Assembly (NCBI GenBank): GCA_038049695.1
Contig: CP142452.1
Span: forward strand, 94,929,501-94,993,500
Reading direction: 5' to 3'
Origin: Cinnamomum chago
Lineage: Eukaryota; Streptophyta; Magnoliopsida; Laurales; Lauraceae
Length of the DNA: 64,000 nt
The translations under genes were made by a program, and so were the position numbers. Below, in pieces: positions 27,398-41,000 of this stretch (positions are counted from its first letter, which is position 1; each line of letters starts with the position of its first letter). A model generated the notes under the pieces. That model saw nothing but the letters and a program-made list of their open reading frames with translations. It made no database searches and was not told the DNA's origin.

Positions 27398-27830
27398 AGT
27401 CCGTTTGGGAGGGGAGGGGAGGGGAGGGAAAATTTGAGGGGGAAGGAAAATGAAGGGGAGGGGAGGGAAAATTAATTTTCTCTCCTCTTGTTTGGGAAGT
27501 AAAAAAGTAAGGGGAAGGAAAGTGAAAAAGTATAATTTTGTTTTTAGTGAGGTACAGAGAAAAAGACTATTTTACCCTTGCTCTTGAAAAAAATTCAAAT
27601 AGACTCTAAGGGCATTTTAGTCATTCCCTCAATTTCTCCTCACTTTCCCCTCATTTTCCCTCCTGTTTTGGGGGGAAAATTTTTGAGGCAAAACCACCTC
27701 ATTTTCCCTCCATTTCCCCCTCCCCCATTTTCCCTCCCCCCTTCCCAAACACCCCCCAAAATCACTTTCCCTCCACTTTCCCCCCTTTTTTTCCTCCCCC
27801 CCCCCATTTTCCCCCCCTTCCCAAACAGAC
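27398..27830. mobile_element. G-rich/C-rich foldback element (MITE-like)
   Basis: Left end AGTCCGTTTGGGAGGGG, right end (reverse complement) GGTCTGTTTGGGAAGGGG. The left arm is a long series of GGGG runs, while the right arm is CCCC-rich and pyrimidine-rich, so the two arms can pair. (A/G)GTCYGTTTGG ends are common in plant hAT-like MITEs. No clear target duplication was seen. Confidence 0.6.
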
Positions 27831-27955
27831 CATTAATAAATTATACTGTTCATCAGGTGAGGCCCATATCGTGTTGATCATACCTGAACTGGGTTTATTC
27901 TTGTGGGAGATATGCATTTAAAGGCCACAAACCATATATATTTTTTAGAGTCTAC

Positions 27956-28354
27956 ATCCCCTGAGTGTCTCCCACATGCTTCCCATGAGTAGGATGTGTA
28001 GAAGTGTAGAACTCTACAGTGGGGCCCACCTATTGATAATTTGGACCGTTCAAAATGAATAGCATCCCCTCTGGTCGCATATCCTTAATTTTTACTTCAA
28101 TAGTGATCCCACCGTAAGATTAAGCATGTGACTGATAACATGATTAGCCCAATCTTATGCATTATTGATCTATTGCATTAATCGTATTATCAATCATGTT
28201 TTCAATATTACAGTGAGACCAACACTTATTTTAGTAAAAGTTAAAAGGATATGTCGTATGATGGGATGACATCCGTTCTGAACAGTTTGGATTATCAATT
28301 TGTGGCCCTACATGCACATCCCACTCGTGGGAAGCATGTGGGAAACACTCAGGC
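27956..28354. mobile_element. Foldback MITE about 400 bp long
   Basis: The left arm CCTGAGTGTCTCCCACATG with CTTCCCATGAGTAGGATGTG is mirrored on the right. The reverse complement of about 28290-28354 reads CCTGAGTGTTTCCCACATG with CTTCCCACGAGTGGGATGTG. The match continues inward for well over 100 bp, including TTGATAATTTGGACCGTTC against TTGATAATCCAAACTGTTC and CATATCCTT on both sides. No coding capacity. Confidence 0.7.
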
Positions 28355-28906
28355 GATCCAATTGCAAGGCCCATTATAATGGAAGCCGCAGATGGCCTCA
28401 CCTGAAGGGGTCAGTGAAGATGCAAATGTAATAAAACAGACCATCTACATTTACTAGTAAAAAATGGAGTTGGTCAGTGAAGATGCAAATGTAATAAAAC
28501 TATCCATCCATTTGCATCTTCAAACTGACCATGACTCTGCTTCTTTTACCGAGGGGCAAGAATCGTAGGATACATCAACTGTCCTCCTTCCTAGAAAAAC
28601 CAAGAGAAAAAAATATCAAACGTGCCATTTTTGGTAAACATTTTGCATTTCATTAATGTCTGAGTTTATTTTTACGTACATGTATGTATTAAATATTCCA
28701 CATATATATATTGGTAGAAATCTTTATGGTACCTTTAAGCAAAAAAATTTATTATTATTATTTTTATGGTAACTACCCTCTACCATGCATGTACCATGTT
28801 TGTTGATCCAGACAGTCCATCCTACTGTCCCCTTATTGGATGGCTGATCACAAGTGCCTCTAATTGTCCTGATGAGCATATGATGGGTTCTAGAACCTAT
28901 TATTGA

Positions 28907-29086
28907 CAACTCCAAGGGGTAGCTCAGCTGGTCTAGGACCGCGATTTGCACCTGGAGGTTGTAAGTTCGAAACTGCACTACCATACTGGGGCTACAAAGT
29001 TTACCCGGCTTCCTTCTGGGCCCGGAGGGATTAGTCCAGCCCAAAAGGTTGGAAACCCTCCGATAGCATTAAAAAAAGAAAAAAAG
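28907..29086 (+). mobile_element. tRNA-derived SINE, copy 2
   Basis: A 180-bp element between 15-bp target-site duplications AGAACC(T/C)ATTATTGA (28892-28906 and 29087-29101, one mismatch). The A box GGTAGCTCAGCTGGT and B box GGTTGTAAGTTCGAAAC are better preserved than in copy 1 at 11265-11450. The 3' end is A-rich with AAAAAAAGAAAAAAAG. Same family and same orientation as copy 1. Confidence 0.9.
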
Positions 29087-32004
29087 AGAACCCATTATTG
29101 ATTGGCCAATAGCCAAGTATTACGAATTTAGATAGTTTCCCCAGCCAAACATTTTACCATAGACTCTTCACTAATCAACATTGCCAACAATAAAATCAGA
29201 TCCCACTAGAAAAGTTGCAATTATTAATATCCATCTCTCTCACACACTGTACTCTTATACCCATATCCTCAACCAGCTGAGCTATAACCGAGGAGCCTGA
29301 GCCCAACCTAATTTGGTCCTGGCTTTAACTCAGTTGTAGAGAGCCCAAAGCCCTGCCCGGCCCGGCCCAATTGATAAAATAGTGATGGAGAATATAGAAA
29401 GGAGGATTTAAATAGTGGTACTCTCACAAAAGCAGTCTAGACCAAACCAATTTAGCTACACCCAACATCATATTATTTTACTCTTTTTAAAATTATATAT
29501 CAATATCGAGCTGGGCTCGGGCTTACAACTTTCCAGGCGGACTGGGCTTGATCCAACTCCTTATAGCCCGATTCAGGCCTGGGCCGGGCTTGGACATGCA
29601 GTTTAGATGCTAGGCCGGTACTAGACCTTCCTTAGCCATGCCTGGCCCATGAACACCTTTATTTAATAGGACACCCATGATAATTTTGCTCCCAAGTGGG
29701 ATCACTGGTGCTCAAGGCCGTGCTGGAGCTGCCTCCAATTTTGGGGTGTGCTCTAGGACAAGCTGAGTTGCATGGATCTAGAACTTAAGCAGGGTTTTAA
29801 ATACAATCAATATTTCAGCAGTTTCAGAATCAATAGCAAATGCAGGTTCAAAAGAGGCAGCCGACAGCATGTTCATAGATCCATTGGTCCAACAAAATAC
29901 AAGTGGAGTCTGTGGATTAACCATCCACAAGACATCAGCTCTATCATTCTTAGTCATCTGACCGAAGACTCTGAAATAGACAGTCAAAATAAAATTAGTA
30001 AACAACTCACAATCATTGCCTGGACTGCTAGCAAATTGATTTTGGTAGATGACTAGATGGCTAACACATAATCCCTGTCGTCTATTGTGTAGTCTTTGGG
30101 CCCCATCAATTGCCACAACTTGCATGTTTAGGTCAAGTGAGATTTAGCTGATGTTCGCCTTCTGGACTAGCATCTTATTAAGTTGTACTCTCAGCCAATG
30201 ATTCAATAATCTACAATCAATTTCTTTATCATAGGAAACACATTCTTGGTTTTGACATTCTTTTTTTAACTATTATGTAGTTGATACATTCAAGTGTTAA
30301 GGCAAGTACCTTAGGAAAGACATTCTTCATTATGGATTTTTTTTTTTTTAAACTATTGTTTAGTTGATACATACAAGTGCAAGGCAAGTATTATAGTTTT
30401 GAATAAGATATATTTTGGAGAAGCATGGTTGACATTTGCCGTAAAGCTTTTGTCACAACTACAACATGAGTTCTGAGACAGCAAAAGAGAATCTATGTAG
30501 ATGAATTGGGACAAAGCTTTGATGATGGGATTTTCGAATAGTAGAACTCACAAAGTCTACAAATAGATGGGGATGAGGCTTTAGTGATGATGGTGGAGTA
30601 CACATGGATGACCTTGGACATGGGAGAAAGCAGGGTCCCAAAATTGTTCTCTGCGTATCTCAGATTTTCAAAGCTCGCCGATCTTGAGAATCTTCAGATA
30701 CTTCCATGATGTTAACCTAAAGCTTCCCACAAATTTCCTGCGATAAGAAATTTCCAAAAATGAGATCAGTGACAATGTAGCAGCAATAATTGCGAACAGT
30801 CACCAAAATTTAGTGGACATACCCCTAAAAGCACGTCTGGCATATTCCTAATGAGTTCCAGGCAAATTGGTAGCTGAGTTGAGCTTGAAGAATCAAGGGT
30901 GGAGACATATAAAGGACCATAAAAAAAATTCCAAACAAGCACAACCAAACCCTATCACCGCACCACCCCCACAAATGAAATTGAATCATCAAGACTTCTA
31001 GAAAATTGATTGTTCCATATACATATCCACCCTCGACTCTTCCACCTTCAGATAAATAACTTTCCAAGGAATTCCTAGAAGTTCAGAAGGAATTCACGAG
31101 CTAAAAGATTATATGTTTGATGCACCTAGAGCCAAGCTACAAACACTATAGTAACTGAAGAGAAAAAAGCTGAAAACCTTCCCACCATTCATGTTTTATC
31201 TTTTATATAAATTCATAATTGCGTGCCATGTAAACATCATTAGAAATATTGAATCACTTGTTGCACACAGCAGCAACAAAAAGGAAGTAAACAAGTGGCA
31301 AGTTTATTGCTGTTGTGATTCAACTCGTCTACAGAAAAATGAAACACCACCACCTAATGCACCTCAGGAGATGATAATTAGGGGAATTTTATCAATCAAT
31401 AGTTGCTTTACTGTTCAAGAGATCACAAAAAATGCCAGAACCCAGACATCAAACAACTTAATAGAAAATAAAATGTATCATCCAATGGCTAATTATCATA
31501 AGCTAAACAAGAAATAACAAATGAATGAGCTATGCCAACCTCTTGAATCATTCAGAAGAAAACACAAAAAGTAAAATGATAAAGAGAAGTGCTATTACTT
31601 AATGAACAGACAGGAAATCAAAGCTTGTTCAGCAGGTAGATAAAATCCAGGCCTTCATAGTGTATTTTCCATCTCAATCCTCCATCATCCTTACATATTT
31701 CTGCAATGCCTCCGAGTAGGATTTAAAATAGAAAGTTAAGGATTCCCGTAAATCAAATAAAACTGATGTGAAATCATTCATCTAATTAAAAACTCAGCTG
31801 TGATCATTGTAGAGTTGAATAAAGGAAGAAAAGCTCACTTTAATAAATATGAAGAAGCCTGCACTTTCCTTAATGTACATTACATATGCTCCATGCATAA
31901 CTATCCCAAGAAAATGACAAGCTGCTATTGCATGAAGCAACTGGCAACCTATGGGTAATATCAATGTAATACAGCATAACCTGGATGGTGCTCAGAAAAG
32001 CAAT

Positions 32005-35000
32005 TTAGCCTATAAAATTGTCTCCTCCATTTGCATCTTGAATAATGCTTTCAACATTAGTATTGTCGCACTGATGGAGAGGTGGGGCAGTACACAAACT
32101 TTTATTGGTTTCACTCTGTAGGGGCCTGTTTGATCCATGAGGGGCAGATGAAATTTTATGAGTTTCACCAGTAGAAAAAAGCATGCTTGAGCCTTCCACA
32201 CTACTGCCTTCATGCAAGGAAGTTGATGCAGCAGCAGTTGACAGGTTTTCCTCAGCGTCACCAGTTTCATCAATACCTGGTCTCTCTTTCCCTCCACCAT
32301 CGGTGATCATTGCTGTACTTTCAATCATATCAGTATGTGCAAGTGTAAACAAGACATTTAACATCAATTGAAATCAAATGGGAAAAAAATCAGACCGATC
32401 AAGCGAACCTGTGTGAGTAGGAACAGATATGGTTGTTTGTGGCAAAGTAGATGTTGCAGCAGATGGTGTTGCAGTCCCCTTTTTCATCCTAGGCTGCATT
32501 TACCCAAGCAACATGGCAAACAGCATTTATGAATAAGGATATTCAAATTTCATTCTACATTAACTTATAAGAATTAGAAAAAATCTAAGGGTATGGGTAT
32601 AGTAGCAATAGTGATACCAAGATGCTCATAATTTACAATTTAGTTAGTATCTATTAATTAGGCTCTTTGTTATATATAGTTACAAAGCAAATTTGTCGTG
32701 GTATTAAGATACTGGATGGAAGAACCATAACCCCATCTCTGTCCTAAATGTGGAAGTCATTTCCTTGCTCCTGATATTCACATCTTGGTGTCAGAGAAAA
32801 GGATCTCAATTAACAAAACAAGATACAACCTTTGCATTTTCTTCACAGTGCTTTACAACAGCCAGGATGTTTGAGTGACGACCATGCACCAGTGTGTATG
32901 CCCAAAGAAGCAGCTTCCGTGGGGTGCTCAAATCAATGATTTCGACGCCTTCCATGGATGGCGGGTATGATACTTCTGTTAACCGAGATGGTGTTGTGAA
33001 TAGGTTGATACCTGATGGAAGTGTTCCACATGAACTCTCCCGATAAAAATTGTAGGCACATCTCAACAAAGTGGAGGCAGCCTCCATATTTTCTTCTGAT
33101 GATTGTTTGATATGGATATTCCTCATTCTAGTTACCACCTGGCCCCATTTCATTTCAAGAGCCTCTGAATGAGTTGGGTCTTCAAATGAACTCAATAGTT
33201 CATTGGCTTGTAGATCAACATAAAGCAGCGGGCCAATTTCTGAACCACCAACTACAGCAGAAGGAACATGAGGGTTTGAATTTTCAGCTTGTAATGGTGT
33301 GATTGAGGCCAAGCTAATAACAATAGAGCGGCACCAAGCAACAGAGGCATGCTTGCATATTTTGGCATAGTTGCTATTGGACAATTTTGGATTCTTGAAA
33401 CGCTTCCGGATCTTCTCATTTATTGTTTCAATTGTGTCCAATCTGACGTCCCTCTCCAAGGATTGAATATATTTATGGATGTAACTGCAATGTGCAAAAT
33501 GACGGTCAAAACTATATACAAACAACAGCAACAATTAGAGAGCATATAATTTTCAACTTAAGTGACATTATTAGAACCATTAGGCATCATTTACGGACAA
33601 CTGGGGCCCATGGTTCAGTAATCCTGATATTGATTTGATAATCCCCAAAATGCATCAAGGACTAATTGTCATCCAGGGAAGACATAGGATATGTTTAGGA
33701 TACTTTTTTTTAATGATATATGTTTGGGATACTGTATTTATGCTTAAAATGAAATGTGTCAGATGGTTATGGCATCCATCTTTTGGCACCAGGTCAACAT
33801 AAGAATAGTTAACTTGTTACATCTGCAATATCTCCAATGTTGAGCTAGAATTCTGCAAACATTTTTCCAGAGTGCACTTGCAGGTTCAGGAAAGGGCAAT
33901 AGATAGACCCCCAAAATTATCCTAATGTGATCACACAAAGCCCTCAACAGTTCAACCAATGACAAGCAAACAGATGGAATGATTTGCAACAACTGTCATC
34001 ACAGAAAAACAAAGAATTTCGACGACCTTCCTATTGGAGCCTCTTTTGGGGTGTGTGGTTTATTGGTGGTGAGGCCCATGGATCAACGGTTTGAGACTCT
34101 ATACAACAGAATCAACGAATTCATGCATACAAATCCAATGCCTTAAAAGTAATACTATGCATGATCTCAGAAGGAGGAATAGTTATTACAAACTTTCCAG
34201 TATTTACGCATGGTTTACCCATAGAGGCTGCTTCATGATTACTCTGGGCTCTTCAAGTCCGGTAAATTGTTGATGTCCATCAATCCGTATATGTGGTCAA
34301 TGAATTACAAGTCCACCTCCTTAAAGGAATACCATGCATGACCTAAGGCTGATGGTCTTACAATTGCTCCTTAAGGGAATAGTAACTATGATCTTTCTAC
34401 TGGATGCACATGACCTACCCGTAGAGGCTGCTCTCTGTTAACTCTGGGCTCTTCAACTCATGCAAATTGCTAATGTCCATCCATAAATTCATGTGGTCAA
34501 TGAATACATTGAACATCTTCTCCAGAAGATGCTCGACAGTGGTGCCCACATCAGAGCCAAGAGTCTCAGCACGCTGGATCGATGAAGTAAGGGCTTGAAT
34601 GTACCTCCCAAGAGCAACTGGGGTGATGTCTTCCAGGCACAAGGAAAACTTGATGGAGAAGGAAGATTGTTAGTGGTTTTGTTCAGATAAGTAACTTGAA
34701 TTACATTCTATGTTGATTAAAAAGGAAGAACATGATAATAAAATAAGGCTTCTTGGTGCATTGCCTGTAGAATGGACAAATTTGAAGGGAACAGTCAATT
34801 ACCCTCTTATCTGTTCGAAGAGTCATGTAAGCTCGTTCAAGAGTAGATAGGTCGCCAGTCTTCTCTAGTAGGTTCAAATAGAGCAGCGTGTACTTTCGAA
34901 TGCAAGTAATAAATTTCCGAGAGCTTTCTGGTAAGCTGACTTCTAGAGCCTTTTTGTTTCCCCCAAGACCCGGGGTCTTCCGTCTGGCAATGGGCATAGC

Positions 35001-38000
35001 AAACTGAGTAATTCCTATGAAGTTAATGAAATATGCAATGTTCAATACAACCATTTGCTCAACCCTACAAGCTGCTTAAGTGGGACACACCTTAAAATGG
35101 TCATATCATGGAGTACGGACCACATGCTGTACATAAACGGGAGACGTCCGAACTTCTCCTCCAATGGTTTTCCATGCCATCAAATCTCCCCTCATTAAAT
35201 GTTGATCATTGGTTGTTATTTTCAATCACAAGGCAAAATATAGATGGCCAGGATCAACTGATGGGGGACCAGCTACAAACTCGCCCATCATGCGCTTGGA
35301 CCCACCAAACAAATGGTTTAGATTACTAAAAGGAGTGCCACTCCTGTACATTGTTCGTAAAAAAGGCAAAAGGTAGTTCTCTTGTTCAAGCACAGTTTAT
35401 AAAGCATAAAAACTACTACTACAGCACCTAGAAAAGCCTGATAAATGATTAATTGATAAATGCATGTCTAATAGTTGAAACAAATAAAAAATTTCATACC
35501 TTCCCTTTCTTACAGTCCCATCGATCTCCCACATATTAATTGTAAAGGTAGACCGAGATGACTTGAAGCAAAATGAAAGTTCGTCCTTCGCCTTCTCCAA
35601 GTCCCCACGATCACCCCTCTTGTGCAGTCCTTGAGCGAGTCTGTACCTAGCCTTATGGAAGTGCTTCAGCTCCCCTTCCACACATACTTGAAGGGCTGAA
35701 AGACAATCACTATAAAGCATTCTCCAAGCATCTTCCAATTGATGAATTCCTGAATGTTTTATCACATTCTCAGAACCTTCTTGAATATTCCCATTCTGAA
35801 CATCCAAAGGCAGCTCCAAATGATCCTGACTAGCCTGACTTAACATATTCAAAACAGTCTCTTTTGTTGACTCAGTAAAGGAATACGTAGCAATGACCTG
35901 AAGATAGTGCAAATTATTGAGATTAGTACTGACAAAATTAAAGTTGACAATCTGCATCAGACCAACTACAATTATAATTATACAATAGAAATGTTATGCC
36001 ACATCATTCAAAACCACCCGAACTAGGACTGAAACAAAATATAGTAATGAGATCTTAGAAATAGTGCTCTCGGAACAATGCATAATAAGGCAGGCTTCTA
36101 CATAGCAATCAGATATCATTGCCCAAAATCCAACTAACTGCTATTTATCCATTTCTGGACACTACGAGGATATTCCCCATTCGGGAAGGGGTTTTGCGGT
36201 TTTGCCCTACTATAACATCCAATAGAAATAGGGCATGGGTTTGCCTTGAGCTGTGAGCCAGTTTAAAGGCCGGAAATATGTAAAACCCATTTCCTAAAAT
36301 TACACTCAGCAGTACTGCAATAAGAAGAGGGAGGGGGGGGTGTGGTGGCGCGGCTGAGAATGATTATGAACTCAGTATGATGCTCTACTGCATAACACTC
36401 TACTGACTTCTAAGGTTTCAGGAAGTGGGGATCAATTTTAAGCAATTTGAATTTTACCAGTGGGCCAGTCTGCCACATGTCCTTAAAGTAGTTGCTTCTA
36501 CAAAGAAGTTGTAGTACAGCTTGTTCCTCTTTTCATCTTCTCATGCCAAAATCCATCTGGGGATTTCACAAATCCTCTACAGCTTTTGCAGCCAAGCCTC
36601 TCTCCTGCTTTGCAAGGTCATGTAGTAGGGTTTAAGGGGACTTACCAGCATAGCAGATGCAAGACAACTGGGAATCTAGCCACCTAAAAAAAAATCACAT
36701 CCACTAAGTGTTGCCATCTTTCTACTTTAAAGTCATAAAAGGGGCAACCAAAATAAAAACTACCTTACCTTCCAGCTCATCAGTCATCACCTTAGGTAAA
36801 CAACTGGGAAGCATCCAATGGACATGATTTTTACTTTTTTTTTAATTCATCAGATCCGAAAGACCTCTTTTATCTGGTAGGCCAATAGGCCCAACAAACT
36901 CTTCCACACGCACCGTTCTAAAAAACAGCAGAGTTACTAAACCTGCTGGGAAGTTCCAGAGGATTAGGCTCCTTTCTGAAAGTTATAGTGTAGTAGATGG
37001 AGAAAGATTCCACCCAAGGCTTACAATGCACGCCTAACCTAGTTGGTTAAGCTTTGAACTAAATGGAAAAGTTAGAAGTTCTTGAATTTCCAAAATCCCA
37101 CTCCATAGACAGAATCACCCAGTCATTCTCACACATGCGCACATGCATACACATAACACACGCATGCGCGCGCGCAGAGAGAGAGAGAGAGAGAGACCAT
37201 GGTTCTTGAATCCAAGCCACCTGATCACTCTTACAGTGGCCAAAATTTCACTCCAATAGGAGTGGGGCATCCACTGTTGGAGTAATTACACAAAAAACCA
37301 TTAGTACAAGAATGGTAAACCCCACGATTGAAATGGTGCTGGCTACAATTGAGACTCAAAAGGGGTGCCAAACAAGTCAGTCCAGAATCAAGTATGGAGT
37401 AAGAAAATAGTTTCAAGTTTTTTAAAGCTTAGAGTAACAAACAAATATCAAGGAAGATTTAGCTCTACAATATGTCAACCAAAAAAAAATATCTACACTA
37501 TATTATGAAGAATGTCTTGTGGTCAGTATCAATTAATTATATCAATTTCATCTAATTTTGTCCAACTCAATGTCCTTCATCCATAATTGCAGGGGTCCAT
37601 TCAACATGATATAGCTAAGGAATTAAGAAATTAAAATAAATAACACTGTTAATAACAAAAGAGGAATCGGTGGATTCTTCCTTTTTACAAAAAGAAAAAA
37701 AAAGTGGAAATGGAAAACAGTACAAATGGCACTGCGAATTCATTAGATAAAACAAATTTTAACCTGGAGGGTATTTAAAGCTTGCTTTTCAGATTTCAAA
37801 AGTAACTTCAATCGTGATGCATGCATCCTGTAGACAGGATCAACAGCAGATGGGTTCAAGGTGATGGATTTGCTATAGTAGGAAAAAGTCTTCTCGCATG
37901 AAAATCCCAGCTTTTCACAAAGTTTCCCCAAGTAGAATGCATATGACCATTCTGGCCTACAATGTGAAAAGAATGTTTAAATACAAGAAAAAGTAATATT

Positions 38001-41000
38001 AGATAACTAGACAAAGGAACAGAAGTGCTGGTCAAATAGACTTGAAATACTTGTACTGAAAGGCCTTCTCAAAGTGTTTCATAGAATTCTGACAAAGCAA
38101 CTTCCAAGCAGCATCCTTCATTGGTATAACAGACCGCTGATCATAAATTGGTACTACATTCTGAAGGCTATCATAATAAACAAGTGCCAACAACTCGTGT
38201 ATTTCGCTCTGGAAAAAAACATCTCATCAGAATGGCAATAGAAAACATCATGAAATCAATTTAAACACACTAGTTAGAATGAGACCTTCTGAATGGTAGT
38301 CTTAGCTAGAGCTAAACTCATCAACAAACACCGTCTGCTCCTCCTTCGACTGATTTGTACCCTCTGAGGTAGAGTAGTGTGTTTTCTCCATTCCACTACA
38401 TTTTTGTGCTTACTGCCATCATTAAGCAACAAGTCCACCTCCTGTTTTGAAACCCAAGTATGAGCCACATCATTGAAAATGATGAGAACCAGAATGAAGT
38501 GAGGTCTGATATCTATATATCATTCAACTATGTCGCTATCTCAGATCTACAAGCTAGGTTGATGCAGTCCCAGGTGCATCGAAAGGGACTGCAACTCCAA
38601 GCTGCTGGTACACTCCAAGTCGCTGTAACAGCAACTTGGAGGCTGGAGCTCCTTGTAGGAAGCAAAGAAACATGAGAAGAAGCTGATTCAAATTAATCAC
38701 GATGGAGAAGAAAAGGAATTCAAATTCTTCACTTTCACACGTCCTAAAGGACAATTTTCTTTGCAAATGTCAAAACACATCCAAGCATAAAGCTGCAGGC
38801 AGTTCCATTGTATTATTAACAAGAGAAAACAATCATTTCAAAAAAATGGTGGTTTGCACTTCACAATTAAAAAGAGTAAACTAGATCAATCTAAAACCTA
38901 ATAAACCTAGCCCCGCGAATTGGCACAAAGTTGTCAACCTCTTCAGAGGTTGTTTCAGTTTGCTTCTAAAATGATATGTTTCCAAAATTCAGCCATTTCA
39001 GAAAAGACATAAAAGTTTCTTTAAAAAAAGGGATAATTAGAAGAAAAAAAAATTAACACATAAAATACGTTTACATCATTTAACACCTCCATTCCACATT
39101 CCTACATGTCAAATTGTCATACTCAATTTATCCTAACTAAAGGTTTCAAAAATCAAGGTACTAATAATTTTTCAAAAACCTCAATCTGTACATGTATTAA
39201 CTATTAAGCACTCCATTTAATTACCGAGTGGAGATCGGAGAGGGTCTTTTTTCTTTTCTTTTTCAAGCTTAATTTATGGGAGACTTGGGAAAGAAATCAA
39301 AACAGCAAAAAGTGTTTGCATGAACAAGATTGTTTCAGTGTTTCGATCTGCTCTAATAAAACAAGCCAACCAAAACTCGACTGTTTCGTTGCATTTCAGC
39401 CAAAACAAAACGAAATTGACTACTATTAATTGGCACTCTCCCCAACTTGACACTAATCCAACCATTATCTACCATTGGATTATATATATATATTATTCAG
39501 GTGAGAACCATTGGATTATATATATTATTCATATTATATGAGAACTTTCAATGGGGCCCAACTGTGGGTCCCATTTGGGGATGGGACCAGGGGGATGGAA
39601 AGATCTATGTGAGACCACGCCAAGTATCAAGTTTGACCCCAACCCCATGCCCCTGAGCCCTTTATCCGTGGCCTACAAGCTTAATGGGTTCATATTCAAA
39701 AAAAAAATTCAACCCTCGATCCAATGGTTCAGTCCATTCAGATGTGTGCCAATCCTTGGGATCAGTGACTATCAGGGGAGTCCCTAATTGTGCATGGTTT
39801 GGATGGGTTGCTAGGTGGGCCCCACCGATAGTTCTCACAGAAGCACGGTGAGAATATATCCGATATATATATATGGGAGGTGCTCTTGTGAGAGACACTC
39901 TCACCTTACTATGAGAGATAAGGTCGGGGCCCTCACATCCATGTCCAATGTGAACAACTTAAATGTGAGAGCCCCCACCTTTATCTCTCATAATAAGGTG
40001 AGAGTGTCTCTCACAAGAGCACCTCCTATATATATACGAGCAAGGCTCTCCTAAGCTCAAGTGTGTGGCGGGGCCCACCTGGGGACCCACATGGGGATAG
40101 GGATGGGGGGGATTTCAAGGACTCCTTGGGATCTTCCTCTCTGCAAAAAATCAGCCCCAACCATAATTTCTATCATCACCATATGAGCTCAAAAGTTTAA
40201 TGGTCAACAGTCCATTCGGATCGATACATAGTTAATCGAACAATCCAATAAATTCGGATCTGACCGAAAGTTGGTGGACATGTGCAATTTAGGAGGGTCA
40301 TGTATTTGGTCCATTTGGATGGACCAAAGGTGGGCCCCACACGCATGAGCTTATAAAATTTTATCCTAAACTTGAGCTTAGGAGAGCCTTGTTATCTCTC
40401 TCTCTCTCTATATATATAGATATTATTATTATTATTGTTCTTCCCTATTTCGCTTGCTGGTTAAAGCTCATGAAAATAACATTACTAATAGTTACAAAAT
40501 AATAATAATAATAATAACATTACTAATATAGACTCTTGACTCAATAATAATGACTATGAATTAGCACGTGGCATAAATCCAAATTTGAGGATTGCACAAA
40601 TGTTTAGGGGGGTCCTCGTGAGCCTCCTTGGGCTCTTCCAATTTCCAAAGGAACCACATGCATCAGATACGCATTCTACCCCATGATATGCCCACAAGAT
40701 GAACTTATATCATAAAAAATGAACCCAAATGAGTCATGTGTTATCACACACAATTCCTCTTGATCAATATCACTTTCTAGTTTTAGACAGCCTACAAGGC
40801 TCAGCATCACTGATCCAACTGATGTTTAAAAAACTGACCTCATCATAAATATTTGCAAGCCGCTGCCAGCTCTCAAAGCGCAAGGGATTGTAGAGTAAGT
40901 CATATTTAAAGAGGTTCGCATTTTGCTCAACAAATTCTTCGCCTTCCTTCGTAAGTACAAAGCCAGGCCATTTATCTGTGGCGCTCGTTTCTTCAGCCTG

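Larger units (their letters stand above)
26669..32004. other. Repeat-bearing intergenic region
   Basis: No supported gene lies between the ACC-oxidase pseudogene and CABIN1. It contains two foldback elements (27398-27830, 27956-28354) and a SINE (28907-29086). A stretch rich in GGCCCGGCC/GGGCCGGGC words (29300-29660) is typical of degenerate non-autonomous transposons. A 28-bp direct repeat (GGTCAGTGAAGATGCAAATG at about 28409 and 28472) has an inverted partial copy just downstream. Frames at 29778-30125 and 30825-31067 on the minus strand are not recognisable. Confidence 0.6.

Noticed and set aside
28920..28975. tRNA gene
   Set aside because: The A and B boxes and TTCGAAA loop are present, but no cloverleaf closes; flanking duplications and the A-rich tail show it is a SINE.
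29778..30125. 115-codon minus-strand frame (contains ADVLWMVNPQTPLVFCWTNG)
   Set aside because: It reads somewhat like a protein, but no family, splice partners or supporting signals could be found; left unannotated.
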